DNA of 64,000 nt from a virus, in IMG/VR virus record IMGVR_UViG_3300043419_000898, positions 18,498 through 82,497 of that record. One strand, written 5' to 3'. Below are positions 34,090 to 41,766 of this stretch, piece after piece. The notes beneath the pieces were generated by a model. The model did not search any database, was not told where the DNA came from, and saw only the letters and a program-made list of their open reading frames with translations. The translations under genes and the position numbers were made by a program. Numbering within the stretch: position 1 is the first letter of the stretch; the number at the start of each line of letters is the position of its first letter.

Positions 34090-34392
34090 ATGACATTCAC
34101 TGAGATTTCCGATTTTGTCGCCAACGGACGAACTGTATACAGAACGTCTGAGCCTGAGCAGATGTACTTCATCTTTTCTGGTCGTATTGCAAACGTCGTT
34201 ATCTTTACTGCTGATACTGAGTATCTTCCTGAGCCGGGTAACGGATACTGCGTGTATACGCACGATGTAGAAGGAGTTGAGTACAAGATTATTGACGACT
34301 GGGTAATCTCAACTGACATGCTTGGTGCTGATGACTGGGAAGTTGTGCCAGATATGTCCATTGAATGGGGAGATAGAAATTCTGAGCGATGA
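34090..34392 (+). CDS. Tad2-like (DUF2829) protein 1
   Basis: MTFTEISDFVANGRTVYRTS at the start and MLGADDWEVV near the end match the two ends of DUF2829/Tad2-type domains (helix with an MTFxEA..L..G..V.R motif; closing DDWEV). The 100 residues are within family length. Tad2 of other phages binds the Thoeris signal gcADPR; whether this copy does is unknown. Ribosome site GGAG. Starts the coupled Tad2-like run. Confidence 0.65.
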   Translation: MTFTEISDFVANGRTVYRTSEPEQMYFIFSGRIANVVIFTADTEYLPEPGNGYCVYTHDVEGVEYKIIDDWVISTDMLGADDWEVVPDMSIEWGDRNSER

Positions 34393-35021
34393 CATTCAAA
34401 GACATATTGCCACACCTTGAGTTAGGCTTATTCTGTCGTCGTAGGTCAGACTTGAATTACTACTACTTTATCTACGACGGAAAGAACTACAACTATCAAG
34501 TGGGGCTTGAGCCTGAAAATGGAAAGCCAGCACTTGGAAACGGATATAGAATTTCATCTAAGCCGGTAGTTGTCAACGGCTATTGTGGGTACACCTTAGA
34601 TGACTGGGAGCCTAACGAGCTCGACATGAGTGTGTCTGACTGGGAGGTTCCAGCGGTTGACCTTTTGCTACCTGAAGTAGTAATGGAGAAACAAGAAGTG
34701 GCACCAGTGGAAATCAAGAGGCTTGACACAAGCAAGCCGATATCAAAGCGACCACCACGGCAAAGAGAGCCAAAGAGCAACATAGACTTTGATGTAGCAC
34801 TTCTTCACCTAAAGAAGGGTGGCATCACTGAAGTGCCAACATACGAGCAAGGCGACATACTCGCTGTTCAGTACCAACTATTCAACAACATTACACTGAT
34901 GACTCGCAAGCGGTTATACGACAAAGTCTATGACGCATGGGTGCCATATCAGTGGCAAGCAAAAGACTTTGCCTGTATTGATTACAGGCTACTGAAAGCA
35001 AAGGATAAGAATGACTCCTAG
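34389..35021 (+). CDS. Two-domain protein with N-terminal Tad2-like domain (210 aa)
   Basis: Residues 1-~98 are Tad2-like (MTFKDILPHLELGLFCRRRS; ELDMSVSDWEVP). A basic linker (SKPISKRPPRQREPKSN) leads to a second ~70-residue domain (ALLHLKKGGITEVPTYEQGD; FACIDYRLLKAK) that may be a second, diverged copy. Coupled by ATGA to the gene before. Confidence 0.6.
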   Translation: MTFKDILPHLELGLFCRRRSDLNYYYFIYDGKNYNYQVGLEPENGKPALGNGYRISSKPVVVNGYCGYTLDDWEPNELDMSVSDWEVPAVDLLLPEVVMEKQEVAPVEIKRLDTSKPISKRPPRQREPKSNIDFDVALLHLKKGGITEVPTYEQGDILAVQYQLFNNITLMTRKRLYDKVYDAWVPYQWQAKDFACIDYRLLKAKDKNDS

Positions 35022-35259
35022 AAAACGATACATCTACATGCTGAAGGCTGATGGTCAAAACGACAATCGTGTCTTTTACATCACAACAAAAGCAAAGTAT
35101 GTTATCTGTGAGATGCTAAAGAAGGGTGCTACTGAAGTCACCGTACTGCGAGCAGAACACGATGAGTTTAAGGCAAATCCTAACTGCGAAATGGAAGTAG
35201 TCACTGTGTGCGACAAGGTTTGGTGGAACGACTACTTGCAAGGAAAACGTGGATGGTAA
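35011..35259 (+). CDS. Unknown protein (82 aa)
   Basis: A basic alpha/beta protein (RYIYMLKADGQNDNRVFYIT; YVICEMLKKGATEVTVLRAE) with no clear Tad2 ends. Overlaps both neighbours. Function unknown. Confidence 0.6.
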   Translation: MTPRKRYIYMLKADGQNDNRVFYITTKAKYVICEMLKKGATEVTVLRAEHDEFKANPNCEMEVVTVCDKVWWNDYLQGKRGW

Positions 35260-35645
35260 TCAACCTTTTGCCGACTGGTCACAAAGAGCAGTTCAGAGAG
35301 TCTTTTGTTTCTGAGGTAATCAGTGCCCTAAGAGAGCCTAATGAGACAACACATGAAGTCTATCTAGGTGACTACTACCTAAAAGTAGATAAGAAGTTCA
35401 TCACTGACATCGACTCAACAGATAAGAACTGGGAGCACGGTGTAATCAACTACGAGTTTGGATACACAGACAACAGCATTGAAGTGAATCCTATCAAGGG
35501 GCGTTTTGTTGGCGTAACTTTAATCTTTGCTGCACATCCGGAAATCATGATTGCTGATAGGTTTGACTACATCTACACACGATTAATCAACAACGTGTTG
35601 ACACAGGCAGAAGCAAAAGAATATTACGACGAACTTGACTACTAG
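35253..35645 (+). CDS. Unknown protein (130 aa)
   Basis: I use the ATG at 35253, which overlaps the preceding stop (ATGGTAA). The protein is acidic with a beta-rich middle (HEVYLGDYYLKVDKKFITDI; GRFVGVTLIFAAHPEIMIAD) and helical C-terminus. No family recognised. Confidence 0.6.
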   Translation: MVINLLPTGHKEQFRESFVSEVISALREPNETTHEVYLGDYYLKVDKKFITDIDSTDKNWEHGVINYEFGYTDNSIEVNPIKGRFVGVTLIFAAHPEIMIADRFDYIYTRLINNVLTQAEAKEYYDELDY

Positions 35646-35648
35646 TAG

Positions 35649-35677
35649 TTGACAAAGTACATGATAAGTGGTAAAAC
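35649..35677 (+). promoter_or_regulatory. Promoter with leaderless start inside the plus-strand array
   Basis: TTGACA 35649-35654, 17-base spacer, TAAAAC 35672-35677, then six bases to the ATG at 35684. Same geometry as at 21675 and in the 44-64 kb array. Confidence 0.7.
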
Positions 35678-35683
35678 ACTTAC

Positions 35684-35953
35684 ATGGAAAACAATAAGAA
35701 TAATGCACCACTTTGGTTTATCGGTGGGCTACTTTTAGGCGGTACTCCGATATTCCCATTTGCGTTCGGTTGCCTTGGATTGGTTTCAGTAATAGTCGTA
35801 TTTTCTATTGGTTCTGTTCTAAGTGCTCTGACTTATGCAGTAGTGCTGCACTGGAAGACGCTTTTGTTGTTTGTGATATTTGGCTCAGTATTCGCACTTC
35901 TCGGATACATGTACATGCTAGAGGAGAAGAAGAAGCGTGAAAATAAGGGCTAA
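35684..35953 (+). CDS. Membrane protein (89 aa), leaderless
   Basis: Three hydrophobic segments (PLWFIGGLLLGGTPIFPFAF; LVSVIVVFSIGSVLSALTY; TLLLFVIFGSVFALLGYMYM) and a basic C-terminus (EEKKKRENKG). Translation likely begins at the mRNA 5' end. Function unknown. Confidence 0.65.
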   Translation: MENNKNNAPLWFIGGLLLGGTPIFPFAFGCLGLVSVIVVFSIGSVLSALTYAVVLHWKTLLLFVIFGSVFALLGYMYMLEEKKKRENKG

Positions 35954-36272
35954 CTATATTGACGTCACATGTGACCAGTATGTTGCTTGCCACATGTTGG
36001 TCATGTTCTACGAAACAAACGTCGTATCAGACTTCATCAAAATCACCGTATCTGACGTGCTTTCAAACGATGTGGGCATGGAACCGTTGGTTATGTATCC
36101 ATCTATTGACGATGAGGCTTGTACGTACAAAGTACGGATGATTCTTCGTGGCGTTGAAGAAATCAAAGTTTATCCATACGACATGCTTCATAAGATGTTG
36201 AATAATCGTCTAATACCTTTTTGGATGACCGAGATTGACAAGTGTGTAGCGTCCATGAAGGGGCTAAACTGA
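35937..36272 (+). CDS. Unknown protein (111 aa)
   Basis: GTG start with a GAGGAGAAG ribosome site inside the previous gene. Mixed alpha/beta (KIRANYIDVTCDQYVACHML; YKVRMILRGVEEIKVYPYDM). Not clearly Tad2-like. The stop overlaps the next ATG (TGATG). Confidence 0.55.
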   Translation: MKIRANYIDVTCDQYVACHMLVMFYETNVVSDFIKITVSDVLSNDVGMEPLVMYPSIDDEACTYKVRMILRGVEEIKVYPYDMLHKMLNNRLIPFWMTEIDKCVASMKGLN

Positions 36273-36514
36273 TGACGCTTGAAGAAGCACTCTTCTGGAT
36301 GCGTGATGGTAAAGCCGTTGTTTCCAAGAAGATGATGATGAAGTTCAAAATGGAGAGACGTCCAGTCAACCTAGGAGGCTCTACAAAGACATACTGGTTC
36401 ATAGAGTTTCAGCACATGAATACTAAGTTTCCAGAAGAATGGATACGGTGGCATAGTGCAAATGATGACTTCTTCGACTTGATAAACGACGATACGTGGG
36501 AGTTAGTACCATGA
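36272..36514 (+). CDS. Tad2-like (DUF2829) protein 2
   Basis: MTLEEALFWMRDGKAVVSKK at the start and LINDDTWELVP at the end fit the family. The middle (RPVNLGGSTKTYWFIEFQHM) is unlike the others, so the ligand pocket probably differs. Coupled at both ends (TGATG, ATGA). Confidence 0.65.
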   Translation: MTLEEALFWMRDGKAVVSKKMMMKFKMERRPVNLGGSTKTYWFIEFQHMNTKFPEEWIRWHSANDDFFDLINDDTWELVP

Positions 36515-36702
36515 CAATCAATGATGCACTGCCGTTGCTTGATGAGAGAAAAATCATCTGTACGGCTTCACATCGTTTCAGGAAGAGCCGAATTGGCTAC
36601 GAGTGGACGAACGTAGGTGAGCCAGATATCTGGTGGCCAGTACAAGCAAAACTTGAGTTCATAGACATAACCGATGATTGGGTTTTAGAGGTAACAGAAT
36701 GA
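36511..36702 (+). CDS. Tad2-like (DUF2829) protein 3
   Basis: A short copy (63 aa): MTINDALPLLDERKIICTAS at the start and FIDITDDWVLEV at the end. Near the lower size limit for the fold, so possibly a minimal or decayed copy. Coupled by ATGA on both sides. Confidence 0.6.
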   Translation: MTINDALPLLDERKIICTASHRFRKSRIGYEWTNVGEPDIWWPVQAKLEFIDITDDWVLEVTE

Positions 36703-36974
36703 CATTTCCAGAAGCACTAGCACACTTACTTGACTACAGAGTAATGCAACGAGTTGATGATGGCCAGACATTCAACTTCTGGTTCAACAAAGATACCGGA
36801 AGCGGCATGTACGAAGAAGATGAGTTTATGTTTGCAAGCATGTGGTTTGTTTCTATTGACGACTTTACTGACGAAAACTGGGAGTTTACAGATAAAGCAA
36901 CAGAAGCACGTATCAAAGAGAAGTATAGTGCGAATCACAAGTATGTAAAAGGCATTGGCTTAGCACGTAAGTAA
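36699..36974 (+). CDS. Tad2-like (DUF2829) protein 4
   Basis: MTFPEALAHLLDYRVMQRVD at the start and DDFTDENWEF after ~65 residues match the family, with a basic ~25-residue C-terminal extension (RIKEKYSANHKYVKGIGLAR). Last gene before a terminator at 36991-37020. Confidence 0.6.
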   Translation: MTFPEALAHLLDYRVMQRVDDGQTFNFWFNKDTGSGMYEEDEFMFASMWFVSIDDFTDENWEFTDKATEARIKEKYSANHKYVKGIGLARK

Positions 36975-36990
36975 GCCAATTAACGAAATG

Positions 36991-37020
36991 TAGGCACCAT
37001 GAAAATGGTGTCTTTTTTTA
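36991..37020 (+). terminator. Terminator within the plus-strand array
   Basis: Stem GGCACCAT/ATGGTGTC (36993-37000 and 37005-37012), then seven T. Confidence 0.85.
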
Positions 37021-37029
37021 TTTGTACTA

Positions 37030-37058
37030 TTTACAATCTGACAACAAGGATGTATAGT
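37030..37058 (+). promoter_or_regulatory. Promoter with leaderless start before Tad2-like protein 5
   Basis: TTTACA 37030-37035, 17-base spacer, TATAGT 37053-37058, six bases, ATG at 37065. Confidence 0.7.
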
Positions 37059-37064
37059 GACTAC

Positions 37065-37256
37065 ATGAGATTTGCTGAAGTTATAGATGCTTTGATAAAT
37101 GGGAAGAAGGTTAGACGGGCTTCTTGGCAGCAAGTAGGCGGATGTGTCACGTGTGACTTTACACAGATGACCATCTCCATTGGCGGTGTTGACAGTCCAT
37201 TCAGCCTAAACACAATTTCTTTACTTGCTGATGACTGGGAGGTGCTTGATGACTAG
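37065..37256 (+). CDS. Tad2-like (DUF2829) protein 5, leaderless
   Basis: One of the clearest copies: MRFAEVIDALINGKKVRRAS then W, and LLADDWEVLDD at the end (63 aa). The start is fixed by the promoter geometry. It heads a new sub-operon. Confidence 0.75.
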   Translation: MRFAEVIDALINGKKVRRASWQQVGGCVTCDFTQMTISIGGVDSPFSLNTISLLADDWEVLDD

Positions 37257-37593
37257 TCAAGAGTTAGTGGATTGTTTGCTTGATGGCAAAACGTTGACTC
37301 ATTCTTTCTTTGGAAGGAACGGTCGTGTTCACATATTGAACGTAGCAGAAGAGCACGATGCTTACCAACGTCTTGTTGTTGTTTATAGGGATGGAGAGAT
37401 TGGCTGGAATCGACAGACTTATAAAGAGACGCTTGAACGCTCAAAGTTAGAGAACTTCTTAAAGCACATCTACATAGACACACTGAACATATACCGTGAT
37501 AACACGCTTATGATGCCAGAGCAGTATCAACTATTCAAGAAAGCATATAACGAGTCAGATTGGTCAATCTGGGAGCCTACAGATGAAGTTTAG
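37249..37593 (+). CDS. Tad2-like (DUF2829) protein 6, extended (114 aa)
   Basis: MTSQELVDCLLDGKTLTHSF at the start and NESDWSIWEPTDEV at the end, with ~40 extra residues between (TYKETLERSKLENFLKHIYI) that look helical. Overlaps its neighbours. A plausible but less certain family member. Confidence 0.5.
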   Translation: MTSQELVDCLLDGKTLTHSFFGRNGRVHILNVAEEHDAYQRLVVVYRDGEIGWNRQTYKETLERSKLENFLKHIYIDTLNIYRDNTLMMPEQYQLFKKAYNESDWSIWEPTDEV

Positions 37594-37849
37594 AGCAAAG
37601 CCTTCTGGCTGCAAGTACTTGTCAAAAAGAGACCAAGAAGCAATACGGTTCTGCATGAACTACTTCAGGGAGAATCCAACAGAACTTTCATGCACGTTGT
37701 ACGAAGTGCTTGAAGATGGTACTGAGCAGATAGTCGGAAATATCGCAAACCCTGAGTTTGAAAAACTGGAAGAAGACGTCGTAAGACTCATGTCTATCTA
37801 TACGCACTTCAAGAAAAAGGGTGAGCCTACACCAGAGATGTGGCAATAA
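37583..37849 (+). CDS. Unknown protein (88 aa)
   Basis: Helical start (YLSKRDQEAIRFCMNYF), short strands (CTLYEVLEDGTEQIVGNIAN) and a helical end. Lies in the array between Tad2-like genes. Unrecognised. Confidence 0.55.
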   Translation: MKFRAKPSGCKYLSKRDQEAIRFCMNYFRENPTELSCTLYEVLEDGTEQIVGNIANPEFEKLEEDVVRLMSIYTHFKKKGEPTPEMWQ

Positions 37850-37850
37850 G

Positions 37851-38042
37851 ATGCTTTTCAGCACATTAACAGACTTGCAGAACGTAGTGTTAGGACTACC
37901 TCAGTATGCAACTGAGCCTCCTAAATGGTTTATACATAGGGAGCATTACGCCTTGATTATAAAGTCACAGTACAAGTATGCAAAGGCTATTCGCAAAGCC
38001 AAGGCACGTAAAAAGCGTATCAATTCGAAGTGTGGAAGGTAA
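37851..38042 (+). CDS. Small basic protein (63 aa)
   Basis: The C-terminal half is very basic (YKYAKAIRKAKARKKRINSK), suggesting nucleic-acid binding. It starts one base after the previous stop. Function unknown. Confidence 0.55.
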   Translation: MLFSTLTDLQNVVLGLPQYATEPPKWFIHREHYALIIKSQYKYAKAIRKAKARKKRINSKCGR

Positions 38043-38045
38043 TCA

Positions 38046-38279
38046 ATGACTGGACTTGAAGCACTTGAATTATTGCGGAATAGCGACACTAAAGTCAAAC
38101 GTGCCGAATGGAGAAGTGATGAATACCTAAGAGCATATGGCAACGGTCAGGGTATATGTCCATCATTAGGCTACCACCGTAAACGGGGAGAGGACTGTTA
38201 CTATCCAGAGGATGCTGTTACTTTAACCGATGACATTTTAAACGACTTTACAGCAGACGATTGGGAGGCAGTGGAATGA
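38046..38279 (+). CDS. Tad2-like (DUF2829) protein 7
   Basis: MTGLEALELLRNSDTKVKRA then EW at the start and LNDFTADDWEAVE at the end. The middle has a Cys/Tyr-rich loop (GICPSLGYHRKRGEDCYYPE). Confidence 0.7.
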   Translation: MTGLEALELLRNSDTKVKRAEWRSDEYLRAYGNGQGICPSLGYHRKRGEDCYYPEDAVTLTDDILNDFTADDWEAVE

Positions 38280-38497
38280 CAATACACGAAATAAGCCCAT
38301 CTGTTTCCAAAGGCTTTCCATTTAAACGTGATGTCTGGCCACAAAAGCTTTACTACTACTACGACAGAGATGACCAGTGGTTTATCCAAGTTAACTCAGA
38401 GACTGGATGCGAAATCATCATGTACACACTTGACCTAAATCTTGAAGACTTGATGGCTACTGACTGGAGTGTTGACGAGTGGGAGGTAGAAGAATGA
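38276..38497 (+). CDS. Tad2-like (DUF2829) protein 8
   Basis: MTIHEISPSVSKGFPFKRDV then W at the start and TDWSVDEWEVEE at the end, a duplicated closing motif. Aromatic strand LYYYYDRDDQWF in the middle. ATGA coupling both sides. Confidence 0.65.
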   Translation: MTIHEISPSVSKGFPFKRDVWPQKLYYYYDRDDQWFIQVNSETGCEIIMYTLDLNLEDLMATDWSVDEWEVEE

Positions 38498-38703
38498 GTG
38501 GAGTGGAGGCACTAGCCTTAGCCAAGCACGGCATGAAGGTAACTTGTCACAACTGGTACGACAAAGATAATCCTTGGGACTACTCCGCATGGATTGAAGA
38601 AGGATGTATAGTGAATAGCCCGTACGAAGGTATGAGTGCATACGACGCCACAAACGCCTTTCTGGCAGACCTACTACATCAAGAATGGGAAGTACTTGAG
38701 TAA
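38494..38703 (+). CDS. Tad2-like (DUF2829) protein 9
   Basis: MSGVEALALAKHGMKVTCHN then WYD at the start and LLHQEWEVLE at the end, 69 residues. Its stop overlaps the next ATG (TAATG). Confidence 0.65.
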   Translation: MSGVEALALAKHGMKVTCHNWYDKDNPWDYSAWIEEGCIVNSPYEGMSAYDATNAFLADLLHQEWEVLE

Positions 38704-39032
38704 TGGAGCACGACTCATACAAGTGGATTATGGAGCAGTATCCAAAGACATCTGAAACGCTGGTCTTTGAGAGAGTCTGTGATGCACTACATGCACGTAA
38801 GTCATATGACAGAACGCTAGACACAGACGAAGACATCGTCAAGGTTGCAATCAAAGTCAGCCCTATTTCAAAGCAAGTGCGGGTAGGCATTAAGTTCAAA
38901 AACCCAGATGTCTGGATAAGTGACGCTGCCCCTACGGAGCCGTATAAGTATTCATACATGTATATGGGACTTCTGGAGAGCATTATTTGCTCTTATCAAT
39001 TGTGCAAGAAGTTTGACGCTGAACAACTATGA
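38703..39032 (+). CDS. Unknown protein (109 aa)
   Basis: Helical start (YKWIMEQYPKTSETLVFERV) then strands (VKVAIKVSPISKQVRVGIKF). No Tad2 ends. Overlaps the next gene by ATGA. Confidence 0.55.
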   Translation: MEHDSYKWIMEQYPKTSETLVFERVCDALHARKSYDRTLDTDEDIVKVAIKVSPISKQVRVGIKFKNPDVWISDAAPTEPYKYSYMYMGLLESIICSYQLCKKFDAEQL

Positions 39033-39331
39033 AGATAACACTCAAACACCGTGTGTACACGCACGACGACGGCACTAAAACAGACGTCTATGACCCAGAG
39101 GTTGAGGGCAAAGATGTAGGAATGCTCGTCCATGGGTTTAAGTTGGACTATGAAGTCTGGCGTCCACTAGGCTCTGAACTGGAATTCGTCATAAGGAAAC
39201 TAGTACGTGACGAAGAGAACCCACGACAGTATTTGACAGACGAAAATCTCAAGCCACTCAACGTTGATGTGCATATGCATGTCAAGTCAGTGACCATAGA
39301 GTTTGAAGAAATTTATCCACCAACTGGATAG
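39029..39331 (+). CDS. Unknown protein (100 aa)
   Basis: Beta-rich (KITLKHRVYTHDDGTKTDVY; NVDVHMHVKSVTIEFEEIYP), last gene before the tRNA. Unrecognised. Confidence 0.55.
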   Translation: MKITLKHRVYTHDDGTKTDVYDPEVEGKDVGMLVHGFKLDYEVWRPLGSELEFVIRKLVRDEENPRQYLTDENLKPLNVDVHMHVKSVTIEFEEIYPPTG

Positions 39332-39380
39332 ATATTATCCACCAGTTTCCTGACTGACCGTTTGAAAATTAACTTGTACT

Positions 39381-39399
39381 AGATATCCTTTGGACATCT
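39381..39399 (+). promoter_or_regulatory. Leader hairpin of the AGAT...ATCTTTAGG type
   Basis: AGATATCC/GGACATCT stem with a three-base loop, followed by TTTAGGGGG. Four similar elements occur at 39998-40015, 40854-40871, 40892-40909 and 42778-42794. Here it precedes the tRNA. Confidence 0.5.
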
Positions 39400-39434
39400 T
39401 TAGGGGGTATGAGTAATGTCGGTTAGGATTTTTT

Positions 39435-39506
39435 GGGCAGTTAGCTCAACGGTTGAGCAGCAAACTCATAATTTGTTGGTTAGGGGTTCGAATCCCTTAC
39501 TGCCCA
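39435..39506 (+). tRNA. tRNA with CAT anticodon (Met or lysidine-type Ile)
   Basis: The cloverleaf can be drawn: acceptor GGGCAGT (39435-39441) with ACTGCCC (39499-39505), D stem GCTC/GAGC, anticodon stem GCAAA/TTTGT with loop CTCATAA (anticodon 39467-39469), T stem AGGGG/CCCTT with TTCGAAT loop, discriminator A at 39506. CCA is not encoded. Met versus Ile2 cannot be decided by eye. Confidence 0.93.
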
Positions 39507-39571
39507 TAGATGTTTGAAAGACATCTTCCATACGATACAATAGGACTTCCATTACAAAACTCCTTACTCTA

Positions 39572-39610
39572 AACCCAGATGCATCTCCCGCATCTGGGTT
39601 CTTTTTTTTT
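39572..39610 (+). terminator. Terminator after the tRNA
   Basis: An 11-bp perfect stem (39572-39582 with 39590-39600) and nine T. Confidence 0.9.
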
Positions 39611-39705
39611 GTGGTAGGATGAAATTGCCACCGAAAGGTGAGCATTTGAACGAAAGACCAGAGAAATCTGGGCTACGTCCGACAAACACATACTCTGCAA
39701 ACAGA
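39611..39705 (+). other. Gene-free stretch between two terminators
   Basis: About 95 bases between strong plus-strand terminators, containing a GCCACC-GAAA-GGTGAG hairpin (~39627-39643). No ORF is seen. It could specify a small RNA, but no convincing promoter is visible. Confidence 0.3.
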
Positions 39706-39735
39706 AAGACCAGTTCTCCAGACTGGTCTTTTTTG
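39706..39735 (+). terminator. Second terminator before Tad2-like protein 10
   Basis: Stem AGACCAGT/ACTGGTCT (39707-39714 and 39722-39729) and six T. Confidence 0.85.
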
Positions 39736-39746
39736 TTAGGTGACCT

Positions 39747-39983
39747 ATGACCGGTGAAGAAGTACTACCACTCTTACGTAAAGGCAAACTGATGAGGCGA
39801 AAAGCATGGAGTCCAAAGCTGCATGTCTTCATGAGGCAGATGGGTGATACCTACTACCTATTCGCTCAAGGGGCTGATGTCTTTGACCTTATGGACGACA
39901 AAATCAAACTGTCCGACTTCTTCTATGACGACTGGGAAATATATGTTGATATAGTTGACAACAGTAAGCCATCAGATGTATAA
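39747..39983 (+). CDS. Tad2-like (DUF2829) protein 10
   Basis: A clear copy: MTGEEVLPLLRKGKLMRRKA then WSPK at the start and LSDFFYDDWEIYVD near the end (78 aa). The promoter of the next unit lies in its last codons. Confidence 0.72.
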   Translation: MTGEEVLPLLRKGKLMRRKAWSPKLHVFMRQMGDTYYLFAQGADVFDLMDDKIKLSDFFYDDWEIYVDIVDNSKPSDV

Positions 39984-39984
39984 T
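39955..39984 (+). promoter_or_regulatory. Promoter for the 40.0 kb sub-operon
   Basis: TTGACA 39955-39960, 18-base spacer, TATAAT 39979-39984. The mRNA would start just before the hairpin at 39998-40015, which is followed by the AGGAG ribosome site of the ATG at 40028. Confidence 0.75.
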
Positions 39985-40027
39985 TTACTCAATGGGTAGA
40001 TACTCAAGAGTATCTTTAGGAGTAAGT

Positions 40028-40246
40028 ATGCTGGATATGTCGTTTGACCCTATATGGGCATTGAAGCAAGGGTATACAGTTGTTACTGAGTATCCAAACA
40101 ACACGTCATTTCACTACAAAATCATCGACGGGAAGTTAAAGTCGAAATGCACTTTCTATGTAGATGACTTCTGGAAAGATGCTGGTTATTTCGTACTTGG
40201 TGTAGACGTTAAGTGCTCACTTATCCCACCGGAGCCACCAATTTGA
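40028..40246 (+). CDS. Diverged Tad2-like protein 11 (72 aa)
   Basis: MLDMSFDPIWALKQGYTVVT has the spacing of the family's opening helix (A..L..GY.V), but the closing DDW motif is weak (DDFWKDAGYFVLGVD). Start chosen by TTTAGGAG eight bases upstream. Membership is uncertain. Confidence 0.5.
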   Translation: MLDMSFDPIWALKQGYTVVTEYPNNTSFHYKIIDGKLKSKCTFYVDDFWKDAGYFVLGVDVKCSLIPPEPPI

Positions 40247-40464
40247 CAGTAGATACAGCAATCAAAAGTATCCTTGAGGGACATCGAGTAATCAACGACT
40301 CAAGCATGAGTTTTACTGAGATTCACTACGACAAAGAGTCTAAGTACTTCATATACTCCATCCAAGGGGTTGAGTCCATGAGGGATAGGAAGTTAATGCT
40401 GGCGTTATCTGATTTAAAAAGTAAGGACTGGAAGATAGTTGACATTCGGACAAGCACTACATAG
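40242..40464 (+). CDS. Tad2-like (DUF2829) protein 12
   Basis: Starts at a TTG overlapping the previous stop. TVDTAIKSILEGHRVINDSS opens and LKSKDWKIVD closes the domain. Confidence 0.6.
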
Positions 40465-40654
40465 TTTGAAAAAAGGTTTCACTGTGACTCGTACATACGT
40501 TGAGTCCGACGCTGTTGTTGTTGTGTTTTGTAAATTCACAAACAACCAAAGACTGGTTAGAAAGAAAGTCACAAGTAGACATCAGTCCGACTGGAGGCTT
40601 TCTGGTTGGTCACTCAAGGATATGTCCGCAACTGACTGGATAGTCGCTGGATGA
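40439..40654 (+). CDS. Tad2-like (DUF2829) protein 13
   Basis: TTG start (MTFGQALHSLKKGFTVTRTY) inside the previous gene's last codons and MSATDWIVAG at the end. The middle is basic (NNQRLVRKKVTSRHQ). Confidence 0.65.
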   Translation: MTFGQALHSLKKGFTVTRTYVESDAVVVVFCKFTNNQRLVRKKVTSRHQSDWRLSGWSLKDMSATDWIVAG

Positions 40655-40833
40655 CAGCCACAGAGGCTTATGACTGGGTTATATCTGGCGGCAAAGTTAG
40701 ACATGCTACTTGGTCTATGGACACATACGCTTTCCTACATCATGGAGTAGTCAGTTATACGGATGGAACGTATCTGACAACTTGTCCGCCGTTTGAATTC
40801 TTTTCAAATAACTGGCAGATATATACAAAGTAG
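40651..40833 (+). CDS. Tad2-like (DUF2829) protein 14
   Basis: A short copy (60 aa): MTATEAYDWVISGGKVRHAT then W at the start and FFSNNWQIYTK at the end. Coupled by ATGA. Confidence 0.65.
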   Translation: MTATEAYDWVISGGKVRHATWSMDTYAFLHHGVVSYTDGTYLTTCPPFEFFSNNWQIYTK

Positions 40834-40925
40834 GATACACTTATCATGAACGTAGATGCCTTATAGCATCTTTAGGAAAGTAAGGGAAGATAGATATCCA
40901 AGGATATCTTTGAAGGGAAAACAAC

Positions 40926-41303
40926 ATGGACTTTGTAACGATTATCGGTTTGACGTTTGGGCATTGGTTTGCTGACTTTGTGTTGCAGACACGTAAGATT
41001 GCAGAAACCAAGTCAAAGAGTTTTCGGTCGCTGTTTACTCACGTAGCCTTGTATACAGCCGCACTTGCTTGTGTGATGGTGCCTATCCTTATCCGACAGT
41101 ATGACTGGAGGTTGATTGTGTCTTTCATCCTTCTCAATGGTTTCTGCCATCTGGTCACTGACTTTGGAACATCTAAGATGTCAGCCGCCGCATACAAGGA
41201 CGAAGACAAGAGCCAGTTCTGGCAAATCATCGGCTTTGACCAGTCTATCCACTGGAGTCACTTACTGATTACTTACTTTGGCTTCTTCGTATGGGGTAAC
41301 TAG
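40926..41303 (+). CDS. DUF3307-like membrane protein (125 aa)
   Basis: The motif GHWFADFVLQTRKIAETKS and LNGFCHLVTDFGTSKM fit DUF3307 proteins, which have several membrane helices with conserved His/Asp. Hydrophobic stretches follow (HVALYTAALACVMVPILI; HLLITYFGFFVWG). Phages often carry this family; its role is unknown. Two leader hairpins (40854-40871, 40892-40909) precede it. Confidence 0.75.
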   Translation: MDFVTIIGLTFGHWFADFVLQTRKIAETKSKSFRSLFTHVALYTAALACVMVPILIRQYDWRLIVSFILLNGFCHLVTDFGTSKMSAAAYKDEDKSQFWQIIGFDQSIHWSHLLITYFGFFVWGN

Positions 41304-41304
41304 T

Positions 41305-41766
41305 ATGTGGGATAACAGTAAGCGAGTGAAACCATCCTATGAAGAGATATACCAACGAACAACAAAAGACGTTCTTGACTTAGTAGTCTCTCTTAGAGAG
41401 AAGCGTTACTCGTTTGACCGGATAGCCGGATACCTACATGAGAATGGTTATCAATCACCTCATGCTAAGTGGAATCCACATACGCTTAGTCGGCTGATGA
41501 AGATTCACGGGTTAGAGGAAAAGCAACTTTACAAGGTGCCAGACTACCGGCATATCAATGAGATACTTGAACTAAAAGAGTCGGGTATGTCTTTTAGGGA
41601 TATTGTTTCCCATCTAAACAATACCGGCAAGCGTAGACCGAGTGGTTTACCGTTTTGTGTCCATAGGCTTAGGGTTTACATACGGCAGTATCACATACTG
41701 AAAGAAAGGTATGGGGCTGAGATGGACAAGTACACCGTAGCGAGAGAGGAAGAAGATGACATTTGA
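41305..41766 (+). CDS. DNA-binding protein with recombinase-like repeats (153 aa)
   Basis: Two similar segments, REKRYSFDRIAGYLHENGYQ and KESGMSFRDIVSHLNNTGKR, each followed by a specificity-like stretch (SPHAKWNPHTLSRLM; RPSGLPFCVHRLRVYI). This resembles the DNA-binding 'recombinase' helix-turn-helix repeats of serine recombinases, without a catalytic domain. Likely a regulator. Confidence 0.6.
   Translation: MWDNSKRVKPSYEEIYQRTTKDVLDLVVSLREKRYSFDRIAGYLHENGYQSPHAKWNPHTLSRLMKIHGLEEKQLYKVPDYRHINEILELKESGMSFRDIVSHLNNTGKRRPSGLPFCVHRLRVYIRQYHILKERYGAEMDKYTVAREEEDDI

Noticed and set aside
35937-36272. Tad2-like domain in the 111-residue protein, and in the proteins at 38703 and 39029
   Set aside because: They lack both the opening MTFxEA..G..V.R helix and the closing DDWEV motif, so I did not count them with the Tad2-like copies.
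39611-39705. Small RNA between the two terminators after the tRNA
   Set aside because: A hairpin is present but no convincing promoter could be found, so I list it only as a gene-free stretch.
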